From assembly GCA_004321915.1 (NCBI GenBank), contig SCQE01000081.1:62001-126000 (forward strand): a DNA stretch of 64,000 nucleotides. The letters are read 5' to 3'. This document shows, piece after piece, positions 7,889-17,661 of this stretch. This DNA comes from Nitrospirota bacterium (GTDB taxonomy: Bacteria; Nitrospirota; Thermodesulfovibrionia; Thermodesulfovibrionales; Dissulfurispiraceae). Numbering within the stretch: position 1 is the first letter of the stretch; each line of letters starts with the position of its first letter. The translations under genes were made by a program, and so were the position numbers. The notes beneath the pieces were generated by a model that was not told the DNA's origin, did no database searches, and worked only from the letters and a program-made list of their open reading frames with translations.

Positions 7889-8893
7889 ATGCGCAATAAG
7901 AATTTCAATAACCTGAATGCCGGTAAAGGGGGGACCCGCAAATCAGGCATTTCCTCCAAGCTTGTGAACGTGCTTAAGACTTACACTCTCATTGCGCAGA
8001 ACAAATATCCCTCCGTTGAGCAATTGATGGACAGGTTCGAGGTTTCAAAGCGGACTATTTTCCGCTACCTTGAGATTGTCGGAATGATCGACCCGATAAT
8101 TTTTGATCAGGACAGGCATGGATACAAATTTGTCAGCGGGGACAGGATCAAGAAGATGCTGCTCTCGGACGATGAGTTCCTCCTGCTCCTGACAATGGGC
8201 GAAACAGTCTCCCATCTGGGGGCCCCTTTGAAGGCCGGATTTCATAGGTTTGTCGACCATCTTGTAAACATCGCAAAAGAGCCGGGCGTAAAACATACTG
8301 TGCCCGTCATGATAAAGATCCCCGATGCCTTCGAGACCGAGAAGATGGGTGAATACTTTAAGGCGATCTCGGAAAGCATAAGTTTTCAGCGCTCGATAAA
8401 AATGCTGTATAAAACACGCGATGAACAGGACCCCAAAGAACGCATGGTCGACCCGTACGGCTTGATATTTTACGAAGGCTCGTGGATATTGATAGCCTAC
8501 TGTCACCTCCGGGAGGAGATACGGAGGTTCGCCCTCGACAGGATTGTCGAACTGAAAGAGACCGGCTTCGCTTTTCAACCGCTGGAAGGCTTCGATTTTC
8601 ATGAGCATCTTTCGCACAGCTGGGGCGTTTATGACGGAAAAGAGGTCAATGTGAAAGTCCGGTTTAACGCCTCCGTTGCGGATTTGATCGCAAGAAAGAA
8701 AAGCTGGCATCCTTCCGAAAAACGTGAATTCTTGCCCAACGGAGACTTAGTGATGTCCGTTACTGTCAAAGGCGAGCGGGAGATCAAGAAATGGATTTAC
8801 ACATGGCTGCCCGATGTGGAGATTGTCGAGCCTGTGTGGTTTAGAAAACAGGTGAAAAAAGAATTGTCGGACGCGGCAAGAAAGCACAGCTAA
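7889..8893 (+). CDS. WYL-domain transcriptional regulator
   Basis: The 334-aa protein starts 4 bases after the antitoxin stop. It has an N-terminal winged helix (residues about 30-75, PSVEQLMDRFEVSKRTIFRYL) and a WYL domain (about 150-240, with DPYGLIFYEGSWILIAYCH and RFALDRIVEL), followed by a C-terminal WCX extension. WYL regulators sense ligands, often nucleic acids or nucleotides, and recur in defence loci. The tight spacing makes a three-gene unit with brnT and the antitoxin. Which genes it controls is unknown. Confidence 0.88.
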   Translation: MRNKNFNNLNAGKGGTRKSGISSKLVNVLKTYTLIAQNKYPSVEQLMDRFEVSKRTIFRYLEIVGMIDPIIFDQDRHGYKFVSGDRIKKMLLSDDEFLLLLTMGETVSHLGAPLKAGFHRFVDHLVNIAKEPGVKHTVPVMIKIPDAFETEKMGEYFKAISESISFQRSIKMLYKTRDEQDPKERMVDPYGLIFYEGSWILIAYCHLREEIRRFALDRIVELKETGFAFQPLEGFDFHEHLSHSWGVYDGKEVNVKVRFNASVADLIARKKSWHPSEKREFLPNGDLVMSVTVKGEREIKKWIYTWLPDVEIVEPVWFRKQVKKELSDAARKHS

Positions 8894-8897
8894 AACG

Positions 8898-9260
8898 TTA
8901 CGTCTGAAGACTGCTGCTGACCGCCCTTATCTGGCTTGATTTTTCAGAGGTCAAATTGCGGAATTTAATCGCCACCTTTACGAATTCGGAATCGGTATCG
9001 GCCTCTATCGCCTGAAGCCTTATCACGATCCCTTCGATATCTCTTATCATTTTGATCCCGACCGTAAATTCTGCGGTCACTTTTTCGAGTATGGGCGGGA
9101 TGCCTGTTTTGATAGAGAAGCGGCCGAGCGCTCCGCCTGAGCTTATGTCCAGAAGTTCACCCTCAACCGAGACTTCGCCGTAACGAAGCGACATCTCGCC
9201 GTCAAGGCCAAGTCTTTCGCTCTCTCTTCTTTCGTCCAACGACCTTGTTATATCTTCCAC
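8898..9260 (-). CDS. PilZ-domain protein
   Basis: The 120-aa protein consists of a single PilZ domain. The c-di-GMP-binding RxxxR motif is seen as RRESER near residue 11 and the D/NxSxxG motif as LDISSGG near residue 37, so nucleotide binding is likely. The product is probably a cytoplasmic c-di-GMP receptor controlling surface or motility functions. It is the last gene of the trpB-purB operon (6 bases after purB) and converges on the WYL gene. Confidence 0.82.
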   Translation of the reverse strand: MEDITRSLDERRESERLGLDGEMSLRYGEVSVEGELLDISSGGALGRFSIKTGIPPILEKVTAEFTVGIKMIRDIEGIVIRLQAIEADTDSEFVKVAIKFRNLTSEKSSQIRAVSSSLQT

Positions 9261-9266
9261 TAACGA

Positions 9267-10562
9267 TCACTCCTTGAAAACCCTATCGTATATATAGTCC
9301 ACATGCCTGAGGTAATAGCTTAAATCGAAAATCTCGTTTATATTGTTGTCGTCGAGTTTTTCTTTTATTTGAGGATCTTTCATAAGCAGTGTCTTAAAGT
9401 CCGTGGCTGTGCGCCAGCTTTCCATCGCATTCTTTTGCACCAAAGCGTAAGCGTCTTCGCGCAGCATGCCCTTTTCGGTCAGCATCAACATCGTGCGCTG
9501 TGAGTTGTGCAGCCCATAGCTCCTTCCCATGTTTTCCAGCATCCGATCTGGATATACATGCATGTTTTTGATTATGCCGCACAGCCTGTTCAGCATATAG
9601 TCAACCAGAATCGTGCTGTCGGGTATTATGACCCTCTCGACCGACGAATGCGATATGTCCCTCTCGTGCCAAAGCGCGATATTCTCAAAAGCTGCAAGGG
9701 CATTGGTGCGTACCACCCTCGCAAGCCCCGACAGGTTTTCGCATCCGACCGGGTTTCTTTTGTGCGGCATTGCGGACGAACCCTTCTGCCCTGCGCTGAA
9801 CGGCTCTTCAGCTTCGCGCACCTCTGTCCTCTGCAGGTGTCTCATCTCGACAGATATTTTCTCGACGGATGCGGCAACAAGCGCAAGCGCAGACATATAT
9901 TCCGCATGACGGTCGCGCTGAACAACTTGGGTTGCAACGGTCTCGGGCTTCAGTCCCAGCTTCGCGCAAACGAGCTCTTCGAGTCTTGTCGGGACGTTCG
10001 AAAAAGTCCCTACGGCCCCGGAAAGCTTGCCGATGCCGATGACCTCTTTCGCCTGCTCCATCCGCCGCAGACTCCTCTTTGCGTCTTCGTACCACAAAGC
10101 GAATTTCAGTCCGAAGGTCATAGGCTCTGCGTGGACCCCGTGGCTTCTGCCTATACAGGGGGTCTCTTTATATTTGAACGCCTGCTCCTTGAGCGCTGAC
10201 ATGAGCCCGCTTATGTCCTCGATTATAATCTCCGCGGCTTCCTTCATCAGCAGCGATAAGGCGGTATCCACCACATCGGAGGAGGTGAGACCTTTATGCA
10301 CAAACCTCGACTCCGGACCTACGAATTCCGCTACTGAGGTCAGAAATGCTATCACGTCATGTTTGACTGTGCTTTCGATTTCGTCTATGCGGGCCACGTC
10401 AAAGCCTGCCTTTTCTTTTATCGTCTTTACGGCATCCTGAGGGATTTCGCCGAGTTCAGCCCACGCTTCGCAGGCCGCAATCTCCACATCGAGCCATTTG
10501 CGGAACCTGTTCTCCGGCTCCCAGAGTTTTCCCATCTCAGGTCTTGTATATCGCGGTATCAT
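9267..10562 (-). CDS. purB: adenylosuccinate lyase
   Basis: PurB cleaves SAICAR to AICAR and adenylosuccinate to AMP in purine synthesis. The 431-aa length is typical of the short PurB type. The fumarase/aspartase superfamily signature GSSAMPHKRNP is at about residue 262. The catalytic histidine regions RSHGVHAEP (about 140) and TSSDVVDTA (about 94) are intact. It begins 12 bases after truB in the long minus-strand operon. Confidence 0.95.
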   Translation of the reverse strand: MIPRYTRPEMGKLWEPENRFRKWLDVEIAACEAWAELGEIPQDAVKTIKEKAGFDVARIDEIESTVKHDVIAFLTSVAEFVGPESRFVHKGLTSSDVVDTALSLLMKEAAEIIIEDISGLMSALKEQAFKYKETPCIGRSHGVHAEPMTFGLKFALWYEDAKRSLRRMEQAKEVIGIGKLSGAVGTFSNVPTRLEELVCAKLGLKPETVATQVVQRDRHAEYMSALALVAASVEKISVEMRHLQRTEVREAEEPFSAGQKGSSAMPHKRNPVGCENLSGLARVVRTNALAAFENIALWHERDISHSSVERVIIPDSTILVDYMLNRLCGIIKNMHVYPDRMLENMGRSYGLHNSQRTMLMLTEKGMLREDAYALVQKNAMESWRTATDFKTLLMKDPQIKEKLDDNNINEIFDLSYYLRHVDYIYDRVFKE

Positions 10563-10574
10563 ATATTTGCCCCC

Positions 10575-11474
10575 TTAGTTGAACAGTCTTTCAATTTTAA
10601 TCGAGTCCTTTACAACCTTGCCTATGCCAAACAGGTTTCCCTTTAAATCTTTGAGCCTTACATATATGTCCCGGCCTTCCGGAGTAATCAGGTCTATCAG
10701 CGCCCTTCTGTAATCGTTAAGAAGATTGATGATCTTTATCGGATTGCCGTTCTTGGCCCTTCTGAAATTGTCCCCGTCGAGCAGCGCTTCGGTGAATCCG
10801 GCCAAGGCATTATCGATCGTATAAATACAGTCCGTCTTTTGCGGAAGCTCGTTGATGAGCGCCGAATCTTCGACCCTGAAGCGGCCTATCCTCGTCCTCA
10901 CAAGCCCCGTCACATGCGCGCCTGTAGCAAGGGCGGCGCCTATATCATTGCAAAGAGAACGCACGTAGGTGCCTTTGGAACATTCCACCGAAAGGGTAAC
11001 AAACGGGTCGTTATAGCTTACGAGTTCAAGCCTGTCGATCCTTATCCTGCGCGGCTTTCTCTCAACCTCGATGCCTTTTCTCGCCAGCTCATAAAGAGGT
11101 TTGCCCGAAAGTTTTATCGCCGAATACATCGGGGGTATCTGATCGATCTCTCCCATAAAATTTCCAAGGACCCGCTCTATTTTCTCTTTAGTGACCGAAT
11201 AATCCTTTACAGTCGAAATTACGGCCCCCTCCGAATCATAGGTGTCGGTGTTCTCTCCCAGTTTTATCGTCATCAAATAACCTTTATCCATGTCAGAGAG
11301 GTATCCGGTAATCTTTGTGGCTTCGTTCAAACAGACAAGCAGCACTCCGGTCGCAATGGGGTCGAGCGTTCCGGCATGTCCGGCCTTCCTGACCTTGAAC
11401 GCTTTTTTGACCGCTTGCACCGCATCGTGCGAGGTTATGCCGGCGGGCTTATTGAGGACAACGACTATGTTCAC
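10575..11474 (-). CDS. truB: tRNA pseudouridine(55) synthase
   Basis: TruB converts U55 of tRNA to pseudouridine in the T loop. The catalytic Asp lies in the motif GHAGTLDPIATGVL (about residue 30-43); YxxA-like and KGTYVRSL segments follow, then a C-terminal PUA-like part. I place the start at GTG 11474, because that codon overlaps the lptD stop as GTGA and gives the conserved N-terminus NIVVVLNKPAGITS. A longer upstream reading would run into lptD coding sequence. Length 299 aa is typical. Confidence 0.92.
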   Translation of the reverse strand: MNIVVVLNKPAGITSHDAVQAVKKAFKVRKAGHAGTLDPIATGVLLVCLNEATKITGYLSDMDKGYLMTIKLGENTDTYDSEGAVISTVKDYSVTKEKIERVLGNFMGEIDQIPPMYSAIKLSGKPLYELARKGIEVERKPRRIRIDRLELVSYNDPFVTLSVECSKGTYVRSLCNDIGAALATGAHVTGLVRTRIGRFRVEDSALINELPQKTDCIYTIDNALAGFTEALLDGDNFRRAKNGNPIKIINLLNDYRRALIDLITPEGRDIYVRLKDLKGNLFGIGKVVKDSIKIERLFN

Positions 11475-13483
11475 AGAAACCGGTGCTCCCCGCCCAAACC
11501 CTTTAACTCGAAGAATACCATGAATCCGTATTCGGGCGGACGCGTCCCGTATCCCGGCCTTCTCGTGATGGCGGTATTCAGGGCCCAGCACTTCTGCGAA
11601 TATATGATCTTTGCGGTGGCATCCCTGAATTCGTGCATCTTGAAGTCATACGAGGCGTCCGATTTTACAGCCCATTGTTTGTTTATGACCGCATCGATGC
11701 CGGCCTTGTAGAGTTTTATGTTCGCCTCTCTGTTATAGCGCTCTCCGACCGAAAAAGAACTCTTGTCCGTCACCTTTACGGACAATTCCGAATTTGTGCT
11801 GTCGGTCCTTCCCTTTGCAAAATCTTGGGTAACATCAAATCTCAATACTGCGGGGCCGCTTATTACCGCCTCAAGCTTGGTCGGCAAAAGAGGCTGCGTT
11901 TGAGGTTGAGGATTGAAGTCATAGGGCTGAAGGGCCTTGGCCGATACGGTCAGGTCCTTCATTACCAAGCTGTTGTAAAGAGATGCGTAGGCTTGGGTGG
12001 TCCTCTGGAACAGTTCCGTAGAATCCAACAGCGGCACGGATTTAGTGCCGGATATGAATCTGTATCCTACCGAAGGTTCCAATATGTGCGTGGCGCCTTC
12101 ATAGCTTCTGGACAGCCGCGTAAGCGTAGAGGCCGAGTATTCGACCGCGCCTTTTTTAATCCACGACTCATAAGTCTGCGTATTGTGCATATTGTAAACG
12201 GTCTCTCTTAATGAGAGTTTCTGCGTTAAGGTGACGTCGTTCCCTACGGTATGCGAAACCGCAGGGTGTATATCAAACCTCTGCGCCTTGGTGTCCCTGT
12301 CCCTCGTAAAATTGGCCAGAGAGGAAGACAGGTTGAAAACAAAAGGGCCCGCAGGGGTCGGGTTCAGCACATAACCCAGTTCCGGCAGCCTCTGCGGTAT
12401 CCTGTCATCAGTTCCTTTCAGGTCCTTCCATGACTGGCCGAGCAGGTACAGCCGCCAGTTCTTCCCGGGCAGGGAAGCCTCGGCCGATGATTGGAGGAAA
12501 CGCTGTATCCTCGCGTCCTGATGGCGCGCGTATTCCTTGTAAAAATCCCTCTCGTTCAGATAATTGATGTCGGTGAAAGCCTTGACCTCGCCGATATTGT
12601 GGCGATGCTCGCCTTTGAATTCGAGAAAAGTTTTGTTCATCCTGTTGTCGCGCAGATGATAGCCGTACCATTTGCCGTTGCTGTCGGGATAGATATAGCG
12701 GTACTCCAAGCCCTTTCCGAGTCCGCGTTTGCCGTAATAGTCGAGTCCGATAGTCGCGTCTTTATTCTCGTCGATCGCCCAGAAATAGGAGGGGCTGAAC
12801 TGAACGCCTTTCTGCGAGCTGTTGCCGATTGCAGGGAAAAGAAGTCCGGACTGCCGTTCGGTAAGCACCGGCGCCCAGACGTAAGGCGAATAAGCCACAG
12901 GAATTCCGGCCACGTTGAAAGACGCTTCGTTTGCCGTAATGCGACGGCCCACAACAACATCCACATTTCTCCCTTTGAAGCACCAGTCGGGTTCCTTGCC
13001 TTCCTCGGAGCCGCAGGTGGTAAAGGAAGCGGTTTTTACATAGTAATGGTCGGCGCTCAAACGCTGCACGTTGTCTCCGCTAAACCGGTATTTCACATCC
13101 TGCCCCGTGTCTCTGCTCTTTTTGTCTTTAAGCTGGATTATCGCATTGAAGAGTTTACCTGTCTTGTTGTCGATGTTTATCTCTGCCTTCTCGGCGTTTA
13201 TAAGCGCATATTCGTCTTCGTACATGACTTTGCCTTCAAGTATGGCCTCGGCGCGGCTTTGATAGTATATGGCCTTTTCCGCTGTTACGACAGTCCCATT
13301 CCTTTCTATCCTGACATTGCCCGAGGCCGTGAATTTGTCCTCGTTCTTGAAATGTTCAAGCTTGTCTGCGGTTATGTTCGTCGCCGATGCATTTGAGGCA
13401 AAGAACAAGAGTGCTGCGATAAAGACCATGAGACTGCCGACTGCCGACTGCCAACTGCCGACTGTTTGCCTTGCGCCTCTCAA
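11471..13483 (-). CDS. lptD: LPS-assembly outer-membrane protein LptD (OstA)
   Basis: LptD inserts lipopolysaccharide into the outer leaflet of the outer membrane. After a hydrophobic signal (VFIAALLFFASNASA) comes the OstA/LptA-like N-domain (ITADKLEHFKNEDKFTASGNV), then the long beta-barrel region with family text such as WAPVLTERQSGLLFPAIG. I favour TTG 13483, which overlaps the folC stop as TTGA and has GAGGG upstream; it also gives a positively charged signal-peptide N-region. ATG 13429 is the alternative but lacks a Shine-Dalgarno. The intervening bases are a GGCAGTC heptamer array. The gene is about 670 aa long. Confidence 0.88.
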   Translation of the reverse strand: MRGARQTVGSWQSAVGSLMVFIAALLFFASNASATNITADKLEHFKNEDKFTASGNVRIERNGTVVTAEKAIYYQSRAEAILEGKVMYEDEYALINAEKAEINIDNKTGKLFNAIIQLKDKKSRDTGQDVKYRFSGDNVQRLSADHYYVKTASFTTCGSEEGKEPDWCFKGRNVDVVVGRRITANEASFNVAGIPVAYSPYVWAPVLTERQSGLLFPAIGNSSQKGVQFSPSYFWAIDENKDATIGLDYYGKRGLGKGLEYRYIYPDSNGKWYGYHLRDNRMNKTFLEFKGEHRHNIGEVKAFTDINYLNERDFYKEYARHQDARIQRFLQSSAEASLPGKNWRLYLLGQSWKDLKGTDDRIPQRLPELGYVLNPTPAGPFVFNLSSSLANFTRDRDTKAQRFDIHPAVSHTVGNDVTLTQKLSLRETVYNMHNTQTYESWIKKGAVEYSASTLTRLSRSYEGATHILEPSVGYRFISGTKSVPLLDSTELFQRTTQAYASLYNSLVMKDLTVSAKALQPYDFNPQPQTQPLLPTKLEAVISGPAVLRFDVTQDFAKGRTDSTNSELSVKVTDKSSFSVGERYNREANIKLYKAGIDAVINKQWAVKSDASYDFKMHEFRDATAKIIYSQKCWALNTAITRRPGYGTRPPEYGFMVFFELKGLGGEHRFL
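13433..13466. repeat. heptameric tandem repeat GACTGCC at the lptD start
   Basis: About four and a half copies of a 7-bp unit (GACTGCC, one copy AACTGCC) lie between the folC stop and the ATG at 13429. Because seven is not a multiple of three, copy-number change would shift the frame of lptD if translation starts at the TTG upstream. Confidence 0.6.
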
Positions 13484-14802
13484 ACTGTTTCCCTCAGATC
13501 GCCGAGCACAGCCTTTTCCCCAAGCAGCTCTTTTGCCTCGCCGATGGTATAGAACGAACCTGTTATAAGAATGAGCGGAGCTTCCGTGCGCAGAGAAATT
13601 TCCCGCGCCCTCTGCAGGGCCGCATATACGGAACTTGCCGTCTCTGTATTTGAAAAGCCTATCTGCGATGCCTTTGCCGCAAGGCTTCCGGCCGATGCCG
13701 CCCTGCCATAGTTCGGGGCGCAAAAAATAGTACTGGTTGCCGAAGGAAGCAACTGTTTTAAAATTCCGTCTATATCCTTGTCCGCCATAATACCGAGTAC
13801 AAGTATGATATTCTTCCCGGCGAGATGTTTCCCGACAAAACAGGACAGGCTTTCCGCCGCATCGGGATTATGCGCGCCGTCAATAAGCATCGGGGGGTCT
13901 CCTTGAATAAACTCAAGCCTTCCTGCCCAGCGCGTTTCGTTAAGACCCCTCGCCACCGCAGAATATTTAATGTCTTCGCCCAGCGCGGTCATTGCCGCTT
14001 TGACCGCTAAACAGGCGTTTTCGAGTTGGTGCTCTCCTGCAAGCCTGACCCGCAAGCCGTCTAAAGAGGAAGCGCCGTTGCGGTATCCGAAGGCTATCCC
14101 GTCTATAGCCGAATTCCAGAGATCTCCGGAGAAGTCATTGCCGTAGATAAAAAGTTTCGACCCGTTTTTCAGGGCCGCGGCGTTTATAACTTGTGCAGCA
14201 TCGTCGGGCTGGGACGCGGAAACAACAGGAACTCCGGCTTTTATGATCCCGGCTTTTTCGAAGGCTATATCTTTGATCGTTTCTCCTAAAAACTCTTTAT
14301 GGTCAAGGCCGATCTTGGTAATTACAGAGACCGCGGGCATAATCAGATTGGTGGCATCGAGCCTGCCTCCCATTCCGGTTTCAATGACAGCCCAGTCTAC
14401 CCCGTTTCTCTTAAAATAGAGGAAGGCCATCGCAGTGACGAACTCAAAGAAAGTCGGCTCCGGAAGGACGGTTCTTAAACCGGCAATGCCGTCGCGTATT
14501 TCAGACGTAAGAGAAACGACCTCTTCCTCCGTTATCCGTTTCCCGTTTATGCGTATTCTTTCGGTAAAACTGACAAGGTGGGGAGAGGTAAAAAGCCCGA
14601 CCTTAAAACCATGCGCCTGCAATATCGAAGCGGTCATTGCCGACACGGAGCCTTTGCCGTTTGTCCCTGCGACATGGACGGTCTTGAAATCCGCGAAAGG
14701 GTCGCCGAGTTCCGACATTATGGCCTTTGTTTTGTCGAGACCTAATTTAATGCCGAATTTCTGAAGACCGTAAAGATAATCGATAGCGGCCGGATAGCTC
14801 AT
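13480..14802 (-). CDS. folC: bifunctional folylpolyglutamate synthase / dihydrofolate synthase
   Basis: FolC adds glutamate to dihydropteroate and to folates. The Mur-ligase P-loop reads VAGTNGKGSVSAMT (about residue 43-56), and ETGMGGRLDATN, HKEFLG and DGAHNPDA are also conserved. Start ATG 14802 overlaps the accD stop as ATGA and gives the usual N-terminus MSYPAAIDYLYGL. The stop overlaps the TTG of lptD. About 440 aa. Confidence 0.94.
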   Translation of the reverse strand: MSYPAAIDYLYGLQKFGIKLGLDKTKAIMSELGDPFADFKTVHVAGTNGKGSVSAMTASILQAHGFKVGLFTSPHLVSFTERIRINGKRITEEEVVSLTSEIRDGIAGLRTVLPEPTFFEFVTAMAFLYFKRNGVDWAVIETGMGGRLDATNLIMPAVSVITKIGLDHKEFLGETIKDIAFEKAGIIKAGVPVVSASQPDDAAQVINAAALKNGSKLFIYGNDFSGDLWNSAIDGIAFGYRNGASSLDGLRVRLAGEHQLENACLAVKAAMTALGEDIKYSAVARGLNETRWAGRLEFIQGDPPMLIDGAHNPDAAESLSCFVGKHLAGKNIILVLGIMADKDIDGILKQLLPSATSTIFCAPNYGRAASAGSLAAKASQIGFSNTETASSVYAALQRAREISLRTEAPLILITGSFYTIGEAKELLGEKAVLGDLRETV

Positions 14803-15650
14803 GGCTCGTTGACTACAGGCATGAAATGGTCGCAAAGTTTGCTGATGGTATTCTTAAGTTCTTTCCTCTCTGTCACGCAGTCCAGCATGCCGTGCTCGAG
14901 CAGAAACTCCGCCCGCTGAAAATTCTCGGGAAGCTGCTGTTTTATGGTCTGCTCTATCACGCGAGGGCCTGCGAAGCCCACAAGGCCCTTGGGTTCCGCG
15001 ATGATTATATCGCCGAGCATCGCAAAGCTTGCAGTAACGCCTCCGAAGGTCGGATCGGCCAGCACCGATATGTATAGCACGCTATTGTCTTTGAGCCGGG
15101 CTATCGCCGCGGACACCTTGGACATCTGCATCAGGGAAAACATGCCTTCCTGCATGCGGGCCCCGCCCGACGAGGAGATCGTGACGAGCGGTTCGCGTTT
15201 TTCGAGTGCGCGCTCCGCAGCCCTGGTTATTTTTTCCCCGACCACAGAACCCATGCTTCCGCCCATGAACGAAAAATCCATAATGGCCAAAACCAAGGGC
15301 CTGCCGTTTATCGTGATGTCCCCGTAAATGGCCGCATCGTTCATCCCGCTCTTTTTTTTGTTCTCTTCGATCCTTTCGGCATAGGACATGGTGTCCTTAA
15401 AATTCAGCAGGTCAACGGCCGTCAGATCGGAATCGAGTTCCGAAAAGCTGCCTTCGTCCGCAATGAACTCTATGCGTTCCATAGCGCTTATCCTGAAATG
15501 GTAGTTGCATTTCGGGCATACCTTCAGATTTTTCTCTATCTCTTTTTTGTAAATGATCTCCTTGCAGCCGTCGCATTTGACCCACAAGCCTTCCGGGATC
15601 TTTACCTTCCTGTCCGGCTTTATCTCTTTTTTTCTTTTGAACCAAGCCAT
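14799..15650 (-). CDS. accD: acetyl-CoA carboxylase carboxyltransferase subunit beta
   Basis: AccD with AccA transfers carboxyl from biotin to acetyl-CoA, the first step in fatty-acid synthesis. The N-terminal four-cysteine zinc ribbon (CDGCKEI and CPKCNYHF) lies at residues about 27-52. The crotonase-like core follows with GGSMGSVVGEK, SSSGGARMQEG and PTFGGVTASFA. Length 283 aa is typical. The gene starts directly after trpA. Confidence 0.96.
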   Translation of the reverse strand: MAWFKRKKEIKPDRKVKIPEGLWVKCDGCKEIIYKKEIEKNLKVCPKCNYHFRISAMERIEFIADEGSFSELDSDLTAVDLLNFKDTMSYAERIEENKKKSGMNDAAIYGDITINGRPLVLAIMDFSFMGGSMGSVVGEKITRAAERALEKREPLVTISSSGGARMQEGMFSLMQMSKVSAAIARLKDNSVLYISVLADPTFGGVTASFAMLGDIIIAEPKGLVGFAGPRVIEQTIKQQLPENFQRAEFLLEHGMLDCVTERKELKNTISKLCDHFMPVVNEP

Positions 15651-16433
15651 TTAAGCAACCGCCTCCCTGAGATGTTTTATAAAATCCCTTGCCCCTTCAG
15701 GGTCTTCGTGCAGCTTTTTTACTATAGCGCTGCCGACTATCACTCCGTCCGCCACGCCCGCGATAGTCCGAGCATCGTCAGGCGTTGAAACACCGAAACC
15801 CACGGCAACCGGGGCTTTCGACGCCTGTTTCACTTTGTTGATATGATCGAGAAATGAGGCTTCAAGGGTGAGTTTAGTGCCTGTGATGCCCGTCATCGAG
15901 ACATAGTAGAGAAAACCGCTCGAAGCCGACGCAACTTTTTTTATCCTCTTATCGTTCGATGTCGGCGCTATCAGAAATATCGTGTCGAGGCCTGCCGCGC
16001 GGGAGAGCTTGATCAACCGGCCCGCTTCATCCGGCGGAAGGTCGGGGATTATGACTCCGTCGACACCTGCGTCTACGGCATCGCTTACGAATTTTTCTTC
16101 GCCGTATTTAAAAACAGGATTATAGTAGGTCATCAGTATCAAGGGTATTTCTGTCTGCGTTCTAACCTCACGCACAAATGAGATGACTTTCCTCAAGGTC
16201 ACACCCGCAGCCACCGCCCTTTCTGCAGCCATCTGTATCGTAGGCCCGTCTGCAAGCGGATCGGAAAACGGGACGCCGAGCTCGATTATATCAGCGCCGC
16301 ACTCTTCAAGCAGCGAGATGTATTGCCGTGTGCGCCCTATATCCGGATCGCCTGCCATAATGTACGGGATAAAGGCTTTTTTGCCCGAGGCCTTAAGCCT
16401 TGAAAAGGTTTTTGATATGCGGGTCTGTTTCAC
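15651..16433 (-). CDS. trpA: tryptophan synthase alpha subunit
   Basis: TrpA cleaves indole-3-glycerol phosphate and passes indole to TrpB. The catalytic Glu is in [20 protein letters not shown] (about residue 49) and Asp in [14 protein letters not shown] (about 128). The phosphate-binding [10 protein letters not shown] and [10 protein letters not shown] motifs are present. It is a 260-aa TIM barrel. The start overlaps the trpB stop by 4 bases (ATGA). Confidence 0.96.
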   Translation of the reverse strand: MKQTRISKTFSRLKASGKKAFIPYIMAGDPDIGRTRQYISLLEECGADIIELGVPFSDPLADGPTIQMAAERAVAAGVTLRKVISFVREVRTQTEIPLILMTYYNPVFKYGEEKFVSDAVDAGVDGVIIPDLPPDEAGRLIKLSRAAGLDTIFLIAPTSNDKRIKKVASASSGFLYYVSMTGITGTKLTLEASFLDHINKVKQASKAPVAVGFGVSTPDDARTIAGVADGVIVGSAIVKKLHEDPEGARDFIKHLREAVA

Positions 16434-17623
16434 TGAAGATTTATCCCCCTGATTGCCGCGACCTGCTGAACATCTTTATCTCCTCTTCCCGAGAGGTTTA
16501 CGATGATTATTTTTTCTTTGTCCATTTGGGGAGCGAGTTTTACGGCTTCGGCAACGGCATGCGCTGATTCGAGCGCAGGAATGATGCCCTCGGTTTTTGA
16601 AAGCAGATCGAAGGCGGCCAAGGCCTCTTCATCGGTGGCGTACGTGTAACAGACCCTGCCTGCTTCTCTGAAAAATGCATGCTCAGGCCCTACCGATGCG
16701 TAATCCAGCCCTGCCGAGACCGAATGCGTGCCGAGTACATTTCCGTCCTCGTCCTGAAGCAGATAGCTTTTGGTCCCCTGAAGCACTCCGATGGAGCCGC
16801 CCGCAAAACGCGCAGCATGCTCGCCGCTCTCTATGCCTTTGCCTCCTGCCTCCACCCCGACCATCTTCACATCGCTTTCTATGAACTCATTAAACAGGCC
16901 CATCGCATTGCTGCCTCCGCCAACGCAGGCTATAAGACAATCAGGCATACGGCCCTCTGCCTTAAGGACCTGTTTTTTAGCTTCACTCCCGATTACCGAC
17001 TGAAAATCCCTTACGAGCATCGGGAACGGATGTGGCCCGAACACCGTGCCCATCACATAATGAGTATGGCGCACATTCGTGGTCCAATCCCGCAGCGCCT
17101 CGTTTATCGCGTCTTTCAAGGTCTTTGAACCGAGATTGACCTCGTTCACTTTTGCCCCTAACAGCTTCATTCTGAAAACATTCAAGGCCTGTCTTTTTAC
17201 ATCGACCGAGCCCATATATATTTCACATTCAAGCCCTGTGAGCGCGGCCCCGGTTGCGGTTGCGACTCCGTGCTGGCCTGCGCCGGTCTCGGCGATGACC
17301 CTGCTCTTGCCCATTTTTTTCGCGAGCAGCGCCTGACCGATGGCGTTGTTTATCTTGTGCGCGCCTGTATGCGCCAAGTCTTCCCTTTTGAGATAAATCT
17401 TGGCGCCTCCCAGATGCGCCGAAAGCCTTGCCGCAAAATAAAGCGGCGTGGGCCTGCCCACATAGGTCGCGCGGAGCTGGTCCAGCTCGTCCTTAAAAGC
17501 CTTGTCTTTTTTTGCGGCAGCGTAAGCCGCATCCAGCTCATCGAGTGCAGGGATAAGTGTTTCGGGCGCGAACCTGCCTCCGAATGGGCCGAAGTATCCG
17601 TTTTTATCTGGCTGTTTTTTGAT
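16430..17623 (-). CDS. trpB: tryptophan synthase beta subunit (apparent AUC start)
   Basis: TrpB condenses indole with serine. The PLP lysine is in [14 protein letters not shown], with GGGSNAMG and the C-terminal LSGRGDKD also present. No ATG, GTG or TTG exists in frame upstream of the conserved N-terminus; the frame is closed by a TAA about 13 codons before ATC 17623. That ATC has GGAGG six bases upstream and yields the family N-terminus [20 protein letters not shown] and a 397-aa protein, the usual TrpB length. GTG 17461 would delete about 54 conserved residues. I infer an AUC start, or a sequence error at that codon. Confidence 0.9.
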   Translation of the reverse strand: MKKQPDKNGYFGPFGGRFAPETLIPALDELDAAYAAAKKDKAFKDELDQLRATYVGRPTPLYFAARLSAHLGGAKIYLKREDLAHTGAHKINNAIGQALLAKKMGKSRVIAETGAGQHGVATATGAALTGLECEIYMGSVDVKRQALNVFRMKLLGAKVNEVNLGSKTLKDAINEALRDWTTNVRHTHYVMGTVFGPHPFPMLVRDFQSVIGSEAKKQVLKAEGRMPDCLIACVGGGSNAMGLFNEFIESDVKMVGVEAGGKGIESGEHAARFAGGSIGVLQGTKSYLLQDEDGNVLGTHSVSAGLDYASVGPEHAFFREAGRVCYTYATDEEALAAFDLLSKTEGIIPALESAHAVAEAVKLAPQMDKEKIIIVNLSGRGDKDVQQVAAIRGINLQ

Positions 17624-17661
17624 TTTGCGCCTCCGTGTTCTTTTGCTTACAAAAGAATGTT

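Noticed and set aside
10839-11711. 290-codon plus-strand open frame opposite truB and lptD
   Set aside because: Shadow of two well-supported genes; composition unlike a real protein.
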